The notes: generated by a model from the letters alone, not told the origin. Positions 1 through 5,516 are shown, counted from the stretch's first letter. The stretch: DNA of 5,903 nt from DASTGO01 sp035719045 (GCA_035719045.1 DASTGO010000031.1:1-5903), one strand, 5' to 3'. Program-made: numbers and translations.

Positions 1-153
1 CGTGACCGTGAGCAGTCCGCCCGCGGTGAGCACGGCGAGGAATGACGCGAGCCAGGCCCGCCTGGACCAGCCGGACCGGGGCGAGGCCGGGCGGGTGCGG
101 CCGGGACCCGGCGGGCCGGGCAGGCGCGGCGTACCCCGCGAGGGCCCGCTCAC
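1..153 (-). CDS. N-terminus of a membrane-anchored or exported protein, partial at the window edge
   Basis: I do not recognise this protein. A GTG at 153-151 opens a frame that runs without a stop for 51 codons to the window edge. It is preceded by a strong Shine-Dalgarno sequence, GGAGGAGG at 162-169, with 8 nt spacing, which decides the start. The first 32 or so residues are rich in Pro, Gly and Arg (MSGPSRGTPRLPG...), ending in a basic WSRRAW stretch. A hydrophobic segment follows from about residue 34 (LASFLAVLTAGGLL). This positive-inside pattern suggests a type II signal anchor or the first transmembrane helix of a larger protein. A small hairpin (TCCCGG/CCGGGA, 167-184) overlaps the upstream edge of the Shine-Dalgarno. 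A weak TANNNT-type -10 (TAGGGT, 188-193) could give it its own promoter. The gene lies 111 bases after the DinB-like gene. Confidence 0.6.
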   Translation of the reverse strand, partial: MSGPSRGTPRLPGPPGPGRTRPASPRSGWSRRAWLASFLAVLTAGGLLTVT

Positions 154-264
154 CGCACCCGCCTCCTCCCGGTCCGTTCCGGGACAGACCCTAGCCCCTG
201 GGCCTGCCCGGATCATGCGGCGCGCGCAGCAGGTCCGCCGCGGTCCGGTCGATCGCCGGGGCGG

Positions 265-789
265 TCAGGCGGCGCCGACGTCGTGGACGTGGTGGACGAT
301 GTCGTGCAGGAAGTACCGGGCGAAGCTGTCGACGGTGAACCGGGCGCCGTCGCTGCGGCCGCCGGTGCGCTGCCACTGCTCCCCCTCGACGGAGGCGAAC
401 CGCGCCGCCAGGGTGCTCGCCGCCTCCCGCAGCTGCCCGGCCACGGTGACCGGATCCTGGGCGGCGTAGTCGTCCTCGAGGGCGGTGGCGTCCTGGTCCC
501 AGTTGGCGAAGCTCGGGTCGTCCTCGGTGAGCATCAGCTGCAGCCGCCGGTCGAACAGCCGCAGCACATCCCGGACGTGGCAGCCGTACTCCAGCGGCGA
601 CCACACCGCCGGTGCCGGCCGGTCCCGGACGTCCGGGCGGGAGGTCAGCACCTGGTGCCAGCTGCGGGCGTTCTCGTCGATGAGCCGGGGGACCTGTCGG
701 ACGTCGACCGCCCGGGTGTCCAGTCCGCACTCCGGGCAGGGCCGCTGCAGGACCCAGGTCCAGTCCTTGGTGTCGGGCTCGATGGTCAT
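265..789 (-). CDS. DinB/YfiT-like four-helix-bundle protein
   Basis: The 174-residue product looks like an actinobacterial DinB-superfamily protein. Family members are small four-helix bundles that bind a divalent metal through three histidines; several are thiol-dependent transferases or isomerases (mycothiol or bacillithiol), but most have no known reaction. The expected triad is visible: H71 in YGCHVRDV and H162 plus H166 in FLHDIVHH. The stretch PAPAVWSPLEYGCHVRDV (59-75) is the usual helix before the first ligand. LTEDDPSFANWDQDATA (88-103) is a recognisable subfamily block. An N-terminal PCPEC motif (C18, C21) supplies a CxxC pair beyond the triad. The ATG at 789 is well fixed, since an in-frame TAG lies four codons upstream; its ribosome-binding site is weak. 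It follows the LacI-like gene by 83 bases and probably has its own promoter there. The substrate is unknown. Confidence 0.85.
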   Translation of the reverse strand: MTIEPDTKDWTWVLQRPCPECGLDTRAVDVRQVPRLIDENARSWHQVLTSRPDVRDRPAPAVWSPLEYGCHVRDVLRLFDRRLQLMLTEDDPSFANWDQDATALEDDYAAQDPVTVAGQLREAASTLAARFASVEGEQWQRTGGRSDGARFTVDSFARYFLHDIVHHVHDVGAA

Positions 790-827
790 GGCCGCAGCCT
801 AGGGCGGCACCGACCGGGCGTCGCATC

Positions 828-862
828 AATATGGCCGGGAGCGGAAACCTGTTGTGGCACAA
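828..862 (-). promoter_or_regulatory. Candidate promoter with palindromic operator upstream of the DinB-like gene
   Basis: Reading the minus strand, a -10-like CATATT (828-833) lies about 40 bases upstream of the ATG at 789, in an AT-rich patch that stands out in this GC-rich sequence. The perfect dyad TTGTG-C-CACAA (852-862) sits where the -35 element would be. No TTGACA-like -35 is visible, so the dyad could be a repressor or activator site. The dyad has odd length and lacks the central CpG of typical LacI-family operators, so the neighbouring LacI-like protein is not an obvious ligand for it. Confidence 0.35.
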
Positions 863-872
863 GGGACAGCGC

Positions 873-1832
873 TCACAGGCGGGGTGCCTGGCCGCCTGTG
901 CTCTCCCGGACCTGCAGGCTGTACCCGACCTCGATCCGCTGCGGCGGCAGGTCGGCGTGCCCGGCCAGCCGACGCGCCAGCAGATCGATCACCGCTGCCC
1001 CGATCGCCGCCTTGTCCGGGGCGATCGAGGTGAGTGACGGGCAGGAGAAACGGGACTCCTCGATGTCGTCCACCCCGACCACCATGACGTCGTCCGGGAC
1101 GCGCACCCCGTCCCGGCGCAGGGCCGCCAGCGCGCCGAGGGCGAGCAGGTCGTTGCAGCAGAACAGGGCGTCCGGCGGGCGCGGGCCGTCCAGCAGACGC
1201 CGTACCGCCCGGGCCCCGTCGACCCGGTGCCAGTGCCGGACCGGTTGCACCAGGGACGGTTCCAGCGGCAGTCCCGCCTCGGCCAGCGCCTGCCGGTAGC
1301 CGTCGAGCCGTTGCCGCGCGCTGATCCCGACCGCCCCGCGCTGGGCGCCGAGCGCGGCGATCCGCCGTCGGCCCTGCCCGGCCAGATGGGCGGTGGCCAG
1401 CCGGGCGGCTGCGGTGTTGTCGACGACGACGTGGTCGGCCGGGACCGGTCCGTCGTCACCGCCGATCCGCTCGCCGAGCAGGACCAGCGGGACCGCCGGG
1501 GGCCGCCCGGCGAGATCGGAGGTGGTCAGCGCCAGGGGGCTGAGGACCAGCCCGTCCACCGGCCGCCGCCCGCTCCCGGTGAGCGCCGCCCGCTCCCGGT
1601 CGGTGTCCCCGCCGGTGGAGTCCACGAGGACCGTCCAGCCCCGGTCCGACGCCGCGTGCACGACGTGGTCGGCCAGCTCCGCGAAGTACGCCGAGCCCAG
1701 TTCGGGCACGGCCAGGGCGATCGTGGCGGAGCGTCCGGGGCCGGGCTCGTGGCCGGTGGGCGCGGGCCGGGTGCGCAGGGCTGCTGACGGCGCCGCACCG
1801 CGCACCGTGACGTCCCTCACCCTGGTCCGCAC
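873..1832 (-). CDS. LacI/GalR-type ligand-binding domain protein lacking the DNA-binding domain
   Basis: The product (up to 319 residues) matches the periplasmic-binding-protein-like effector domain of LacI/GalR regulators from about residue 36 to the end. Typical blocks are SATIALAVPELGSAYFAEL (35-53), RLDGYRQALAEAGL (175-188), PDALFCCNDLLALGALAAL (220-238), VPDDVMVVGVDDIEES (245-260) and the C-terminal YSLQVRESTG (304-313). A full family member begins with about 50 residues of helix-turn-helix and hinge. Here only a non-homologous Arg/Ala/Pro-rich stretch precedes the core, and the frame stays open upstream without encoding a helix-turn-helix. The coordinates give the longest frame (GTG at 1832, poor ribosome-binding site). 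A GTG at 1805 with AGGGA 7 nt upstream is the better start, giving 310 residues. The protein is either a 5'-truncated, decaying repressor or a co-regulator without its own DNA binding. The ligand is probably a sugar or related small molecule, unknown. Confidence 0.75.
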   Translation of the reverse strand: MRTRVRDVTVRGAAPSAALRTRPAPTGHEPGPGRSATIALAVPELGSAYFAELADHVVHAASDRGWTVLVDSTGGDTDRERAALTGSGRRPVDGLVLSPLALTTSDLAGRPPAVPLVLLGERIGGDDGPVPADHVVVDNTAAARLATAHLAGQGRRRIAALGAQRGAVGISARQRLDGYRQALAEAGLPLEPSLVQPVRHWHRVDGARAVRRLLDGPRPPDALFCCNDLLALGALAALRRDGVRVPDDVMVVGVDDIEESRFSCPSLTSIAPDKAAIGAAVIDLLARRLAGHADLPPQRIEVGYSLQVRESTGGQAPRL

Positions 1833-1935
1833 GCGCCTCAGGGTGCCACGCCCGCGCGCCGGGCGCAGTGCCGGGGGTGTGAAGGGGGAGATCGCCCGGT
1901 GCTCAGTGGCCGGGCGGCCCGAGGTTGCGCAGCGA

Positions 1936-3237
1936 TCAGCGGGTGGTCTCGGGCCGGGTCGGCCGGGGCGGCGGTTCCCGGTCCCGCCACCCGTCCGGGA
2001 CGGTGTTGTCGAGCACGTCGTCGACGGTGATCACCCCGAGCAGCCGGTCGGCGGCGTCGACGACCGGCAGGGTCGGCAGGTTGTGGTCGGCCATCAGGAC
2101 CGCGACGCTGGCCAGGTCGGTGTCCGGGGTGACCCGGACCGGGTCGGGGTCGGCCAGCAGGGGCAGCGGTGCGCCCGGATCGGCCTGCAGCAGGCGCAGC
2201 AGCGGGACGGTCCCGGCCAGCTGCTGCGACCCCGTGAGCAGGTGGACGGTGGCGGCGGCCTCGACCGGGGCGGCCGTCGCGGACCGGATCATCGACAGCG
2301 CCTGCTCGGCGGTCAGTTCCGCGGGCAGCGCGAGGTACTCCAGGCCCATCAACCCGCCCGCCGTGGTCTCGTTGTAGGCCAGCAGGTCCCGGACGGCGGC
2401 GCGCTGGGCCTCCGGCAGCCGGGCGAGGACGCCGGCGCGGCGGCGCTGGGGGAGCTCGGCGAGGGTGTCGGCGGCGTCGTCAGTGCGCATGTGGGCCAGC
2501 ACGTCGGCGATCTGGGCGTCGGTGCGGCCGGCGAGCAGCTCGGGCCGGTGGTCGTCGAGCTCCTCGAAAACGTCGGCCTCCAGTTCGGGGTCGGCGTGGA
2601 CGTGGGCGAGGATCTCCGCCTGCTCCCCGCGCGAGGCGTCCTCGAGCAGGTCGGCCAGTTCGGCGGGCCGCAGCCGGCGCAACCGGCCGAACGGGGCCCG
2701 GACCGGGACCGTGGACTGGTGCCCGATCAGGGCCTCGAACGCCTTCCAGTCCGCGAACGCCGCCCCGGCCGCGGGGGCGCCGCCCCGGCAGGCCCGCCGC
2801 CACCGCCGGTGCCGGACGTCCAGCCCGGTGACGGTCCAGCCCGCGGGGGAGGGGGTGAGCTGCAGGTCGTAGGCGCGGACCAGCCGGGCGTGGGCGATAT
2901 CCACCAGCCGGTGACCGAGCACATCGGCGCGCAGCAGGACCTCACCGGCACGGCGATCGAACGGCCGGACGTCCAGCCGGGGGGAGGTGAGCACGAGCCG
3001 GTCGGGCTGCCAGTCCGCCACACCGACCGCGGGGAGGAACACCCGCCGGCCGGACAGGTCGGTGACCAGGCCGGTGACCTGCGGGTAGTCCTGCCCGCGC
3101 AGCCTCACCACGACGTCGACGACCTTGCCGAGGGCCTCACCGGTCGCGGCCACCGCCGGGCGGCCCAGCAGCCCCGACAGGCACAGCGGGCCGGGCCGCC
3201 CGGCCGTCGGTCCGGGAGCCGCAGGTGAGGAGGTCAT
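1936..3237 (-). CDS. Soluble MgtE-like sensor protein: PRC-barrel, MgtE N-domain, CBS pair, no pore
   Basis: The 433-residue product has no transmembrane segment. Residues about 35-140 look like two PRC-barrel-like repeats (GKVVDVVVRL...VTGLVTDLSGRRVFLPA, then LLRADVLGHRLVDIAHARLV). Residues about 186-285 form the helical MgtE N-terminal domain (LRPAELADLLEDA...ADVLAHMRTDDAADTLAELP). The MgtE linker signature YNETTAGGLM (288-297) follows, then two CBS motifs (about 300-410), the second ending PDTD (371-374) and LPVVDAADRLLGVITVDDVLD (390-410, a close match to true MgtE). In MgtE these cytosolic domains bind Mg2+ at acidic interfaces and close the channel. Here the chain ends in a Pro/Arg-rich tail where the plug helix and pore would begin. 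The ATG at 3237 has GGAAGGGA 6 nt upstream. It starts 101 bases after the NRAMP stop, probably in the same transcript. Inferred role: a cytosolic Mg2+-responsive partner or regulator of that transporter. Confidence 0.88.
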   Translation of the reverse strand: MTSSPAAPGPTAGRPGPLCLSGLLGRPAVAATGEALGKVVDVVVRLRGQDYPQVTGLVTDLSGRRVFLPAVGVADWQPDRLVLTSPRLDVRPFDRRAGEVLLRADVLGHRLVDIAHARLVRAYDLQLTPSPAGWTVTGLDVRHRRWRRACRGGAPAAGAAFADWKAFEALIGHQSTVPVRAPFGRLRRLRPAELADLLEDASRGEQAEILAHVHADPELEADVFEELDDHRPELLAGRTDAQIADVLAHMRTDDAADTLAELPQRRRAGVLARLPEAQRAAVRDLLAYNETTAGGLMGLEYLALPAELTAEQALSMIRSATAAPVEAAATVHLLTGSQQLAGTVPLLRLLQADPGAPLPLLADPDPVRVTPDTDLASVAVLMADHNLPTLPVVDAADRLLGVITVDDVLDNTVPDGWRDREPPPRPTRPETTR

Positions 3238-3290
3238 GGCACGTCCCTTCCACCCGCCCGCCTCGGCGGCGCGGGGGTGAGCAGTGCCGA

Positions 3291-3314
3291 CAGTCTGGCA
3301 GAGGCTCCCTCAGA
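3291..3314 (-). other. Small imperfect hairpin between transporter and sensor genes
   Basis: In the 101-base gap, GTCTG and CAGAC can pair around an inner AGG/CCT stem. There is no U-run, so an efficient intrinsic terminator is unlikely. It could tune the ratio of the two products by partial termination or mRNA processing. The gap has no convincing promoter, so I regard the two genes as one operon. Confidence 0.25.
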
Positions 3315-3338
3315 CCGTTGCGGTGCGGTGGCCGGCGG

Positions 3339-5015
3339 TCACAGCCCGAGGGCGAGCTGGGCCACCCGAACCACGACCAGCCCCATGGCCACCACGACGT
3401 ACAGCCACATCAGGGTGAGGGTGACCCGGCGGGAGGCGGACAGCCGCGGCCGTTCCAGCAGGGCCAGCGGCGGCATCCGCCAGCTCAGCCGGTCCCCGGA
3501 CCCCGCGGCGGCGGTCCCGGTGACGGCGCGGCCGCACAGCCTGCGCCGGATCCCCCGTGCGGCCAGGACCAGGCCGGCCAACAGGGTGAGCACGGTGCCC
3601 GAGCCGAGGATGCCGAGGATCGTGCCGCTGCCCATCGACGGGTACACCACGGACGCAGTGAGGATGGCCGACAGCATGATGAGCGCCGCGATCACGACCG
3701 TGGTGAACACGTTGGTGCGCAACGAGTTCACCCACGGACCGAGTACCGCCCGGTCGTTGCACAGCAGCAGCAGGAACACGGTCAGGGACGGCAGCAGCAC
3801 CCCGGCGAGGGTCTGGACGCCCTCGGTGATCAGTCCGAGCGGGCTGCCCGGGATCAGCACGATGGCGGCGGACCCGGCCAGCAGCAGGGTGAACACCGCG
3901 TAGAAGGCCTTGGCCTCGCTGGGCTTGCGGTGCAGGGAGTGCCGGATGCCGAGCACGTCGCCGATCGCATACGAGGTGGACATGCCGACCGCGGCCGCCC
4001 CGATGATCGAGGCGTCGATCAGCCCGACCGCGAACAGCACCCCGGCCGCCCGCCCGCCGGCCCGGCCGAGCCCCTCGGCGACCCCGGCCGCGTCGGTGAA
4101 ACCGCCTGCTCCCGGTCCGCCGCCGAACGCGGCCGCGGTGAACGCCATCATCGCGGTGGCGCCCAGGATGACGATCCCGATGCCGATCCAGAGGTCGACC
4201 TTCTCGTAGCGGATGTACTGCGGGGTGATCCGCTTGTCGACGATGTACGACTGCTGGAAGAACAGCTGCCACGGTGCGACGGTCGTCCCGACGATCGCGA
4301 TCACCAGGAGCATGACGGTCGACAGCTGGTCGGACCCGCCCGGCAGGCCCGGGACCAGCAGGTCGTGGGCCACCTGCCCGAACGGCGGGTGGACCAGGAA
4401 CATGATCGGCACCAGCACCAGGGAGCCGGCGACGAGGAACAGGCAGACCCGCTCGAACCGCTGGAACGAACCGGTGGAGGCCGCGGCGATGACCACGACG
4501 GTGGCGATGACCACGCCGGGCACCTTGGGCAGGCCGAGATATCCCAACCCGAGGGTGATCCCGATGAACTCGGTGACGATGGTCAAGGCGTTGAGCACGA
4601 ACAGGTTGATGACGCTGAACACGCCCCAGAACCGGCCGAACCGCTCCAGGATCAGCCGCGCGTACCCGACGCCCGTGACGGCGCCGAGCCGCAGCACCAT
4701 CTCCTGGTTGACGTAGATGACCGGGACCAGCAGCAGCATGGTCCACAGCAGCCGGGTGCCGTAGTTCTGCCCGGCCTGGGTGTAGGTGCCGAAGGCGCCG
4801 GCGTCGTTGTCGCCGACCATCACGATGAGGCCGGGACCGACGATTGCCAGCAGGGTCCTCAGCCGCCGGGAGAGCCCACCGGAGGTCCCGGTCTCTCCCA
4901 GCCGCAGGGTGCCGAACGCACCGTGGATGTCGCCGACGTGCGCGGGGTCCAGTGCGGCGTTCTGCCGCGGGACCGCCGCCTGGACGTGCCCGGTGGTGGT
5001 GTCGAAGGAGGCCAT
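3339..5015 (-). CDS. NRAMP/SLC11-fold divalent-cation transporter, NRMT-like (probable Mg2+)
   Basis: This 558-residue integral membrane protein has the NRAMP fold. About twelve core helices are visible: TM1 near 54-73, TM6 near 230-254, TM10 near 394-419, TM12 near 466-487. A linker and one extra hydrophobic C-terminal segment follow (531-552). TM1 reads GPGLIVMVGDNDAGAFGTYTQAG: the ligand Asp is kept (D71), but DPGN has become DAGA, so the ligand Asn is A74. TM6 reads GTTVAPWQLFF: the soft-metal Met is A247 and the His of MPH is W249. The TM3 acidic position (TDLAE in classical members) is I146 in LTIVTE. These changes fit NRAMP-related Mg2+ transporters, which have lost soft-metal selectivity and proton coupling. 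The ATG at 5015 has GGGAG 7 nt upstream. The MgtE-like sensor gene follows. Substrate Mg2+ is inferred; Mn2+ cannot be excluded. Confidence 0.9.
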   Translation of the reverse strand: MASFDTTTGHVQAAVPRQNAALDPAHVGDIHGAFGTLRLGETGTSGGLSRRLRTLLAIVGPGLIVMVGDNDAGAFGTYTQAGQNYGTRLLWTMLLLVPVIYVNQEMVLRLGAVTGVGYARLILERFGRFWGVFSVINLFVLNALTIVTEFIGITLGLGYLGLPKVPGVVIATVVVIAAASTGSFQRFERVCLFLVAGSLVLVPIMFLVHPPFGQVAHDLLVPGLPGGSDQLSTVMLLVIAIVGTTVAPWQLFFQQSYIVDKRITPQYIRYEKVDLWIGIGIVILGATAMMAFTAAAFGGGPGAGGFTDAAGVAEGLGRAGGRAAGVLFAVGLIDASIIGAAAVGMSTSYAIGDVLGIRHSLHRKPSEAKAFYAVFTLLLAGSAAIVLIPGSPLGLITEGVQTLAGVLLPSLTVFLLLLCNDRAVLGPWVNSLRTNVFTTVVIAALIMLSAILTASVVYPSMGSGTILGILGSGTVLTLLAGLVLAARGIRRRLCGRAVTGTAAAGSGDRLSWRMPPLALLERPRLSASRRVTLTLMWLYVVVAMGLVVVRVAQLALGL

Positions 5016-5332
5016 CGGACAGCTCCCGTCCCCGCCGGTGTTCGGCGGTGATCGGGTGGTGCGCGCGGACGCCGGGCACCGGCCCGCCTCAGGACGACGA
5101 ACGATGTCGCCCAGCGGGGCAGAGTCCTGCCGGATCAGCAGTCAGGAGGCCGGTCGGCTCAGCGCGCGCCACGAACGGATGGAGGGGCGAGTCGGACCGG
5201 ACTATGACCAGGGACGTTTCTCACAGTCCTCGCCTCCCTCCACACCGGGGCGCCGCAGCGCCGTACGCGAACCAGCCGTACGTGACGACCAGGGAAAGAA
5301 CGCGGGCCGGGACGGGTTGAGGCCGCCGGGCC
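5016..5332 (-). promoter_or_regulatory. Long structured 5' leader of the NRMT-like transporter gene
   Basis: If transcription starts about 7 nt after the TATACT element, the leader is about 315 nt. In transcript order it can form: CGTACG/CGTACG (5262-5282); GGCGC-tgcg-GCGCC (5249-5262); an 11-bp stem with a 2-nt bulge, GGAGG(ga)GGCGAG with CTCGCCCCTCC (5181-5241), topped by GACT/AGTC; GGCAG-gact-CTGCC (5118-5131); CCGCCG/CGGCGG (5032-5048); and GGAC/GTCC (5017-5031), whose loop holds the GGGAG ribosome-binding site. I could not match it to the M-box (ykoK) or yybP-ykoY consensus: the GGTGAGGCTCC core of M-box is absent. It is a candidate cis-regulatory leader, sensing ion or translation. In sequence this GC-rich, some of the hairpins will be chance. 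Confidence 0.45.
5159..5224 (-). CDS. Possible 21-codon leader peptide (uORF)
   Basis: Within the leader, GTG at 5224 opens a 21-codon frame ending in TGA at 5161-5159. GGGAGG lies 8 nt upstream, a good Shine-Dalgarno. The peptide begins MRNVPGHSPVRLAPPS and ends in a basic RGAR; four of its 21 residues are proline, including a PP pair. The ribosome-binding site and start are buried in the strongest hairpin of the leader, so ribosome loading or progress would change the fold. Proline-containing leader peptides control Mg2+ transporter genes in enterobacteria (mgtL upstream of mgtA). That parallel is inference: there is no sequence homology, and a short frame can occur by chance. Confidence 0.3.
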   Translation of the reverse strand: MRNVPGHSPVRLAPPSVRGAR

Positions 5333-5338
5333 GAGGAC

Positions 5339-5344
5339 AGTATA
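5339..5344 (-). promoter_or_regulatory. -10 promoter element for the transporter operon
   Basis: On the minus strand the hexamer TATACT is close to the TATAAT/TANNNT consensus and stands out from its GC-rich surroundings. Its downstream flank predicts a start near 5332. At 17-18 nt spacing the -35 position reads GCGGAG or CGCGGA, unlike TTGACA, so the promoter probably depends on an activator or an alternative sigma factor. Repeated GTGAC boxes begin about 28 bases upstream of the -10. Confidence 0.5.
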
Positions 5345-5372
5345 GACAGACCAGGGGGTAACTCCGCGCGTT

Positions 5373-5410
5373 GAACGTCACTCGGCGTGCCGAACGTCAC
5401 CCGTTGTCAC
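5373..5410 (-). repeat. Three phased GTGAC direct repeats, candidate regulator-binding sites
   Basis: The minus strand carries GTGACGTTC twice (5392-5400 and 5373-5381), start to start 19 bases apart, and a third GTGAC at 5406-5410, 10 bases before the first full copy. Spacings of 10 and 19 bases put all boxes on roughly the same DNA face. They lie at about -41 to -78 relative to the predicted start, the usual place for response-regulator or other activator tandem sites. The CGGC-ac-GCCG dyad lies between the two long copies. The binding protein is unknown. Confidence 0.4.
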
Positions 5411-5464
5411 CGAAGGTATCGGGCATGCCGGGGTGGGTTCCGCCCGGGCTGGTGCGGGACTTGG

Positions 5465-5516
5465 GCACGGTGGCACATAGCGCCCGAAAAGCGGGCGCGA
5501 TGGCACATGGTGCCCA
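5465..5516. terminator. Hairpin with nested repeats, probable bidirectional terminator
   Basis: A perfect 7-bp stem GCGCCCG/CGGGCGC with a 5-nt loop lies at 5480-5498, about 55 bases after the stop of the Ala-rich gene. It is flanked by two direct copies of TGGCACAT (5471-5478 and 5501-5508), and the whole is bracketed by the inverted pair GGCAC/GTGCC. No U-run follows, as is common for actinobacterial terminators. It would separate the upstream gene from the transporter promoter. A protein-binding site or a dispersed repeat element are alternatives. Confidence 0.45.

Noticed and set aside
2..469. 155-codon plus-strand frame at the left edge
   Set aside because: It runs antisense through the DinB-like gene with low-complexity sequence, and the minus-strand GTG at 153 with GGAGGAGG is a better reading of this end.
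191..862. 223-codon minus-strand frame overlapping the DinB-like gene
   Set aside because: Arg/Pro/Gly-rich out-of-phase translation; the His triad and family blocks are in the 265-789 frame.
1859..1899. 7-bp inverted repeat CCGGGCG/CGCCCGG with a 27-base spacer upstream of the LacI-like gene
   Set aside because: The spacer is long, there is no U-run, and such GC repeats are frequent by chance here; not strong enough as terminator or operator.
1393..3228. 611-codon open frame on the plus strand opposite the MgtE-like gene
   Set aside because: It is low in complexity, resembles no family I know, and fully overlaps a well-supported gene on the other strand.
3225..5051. 608-codon open frame on the plus strand opposite the transporter
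   Set aside because: The translation is Gln/Arg/Asp/Gly/Pro-rich low complexity, the usual antisense shadow of a GC-rich gene; the minus strand encodes a clear NRAMP protein.
3310..5079. 589-codon minus-strand frame overlapping the transporter in another phase
   Set aside because: The Arg/Pro/Ala/Gly-rich translation has no domain; the frame ending at 3339 carries all NRAMP motifs.
5016..5332. M-box (Mg2+) or yybP-ykoY (Mn2+) riboswitch in the transporter leader
   Set aside because: The conserved core sequences of both classes could not be found by eye; a covariance search would settle it.
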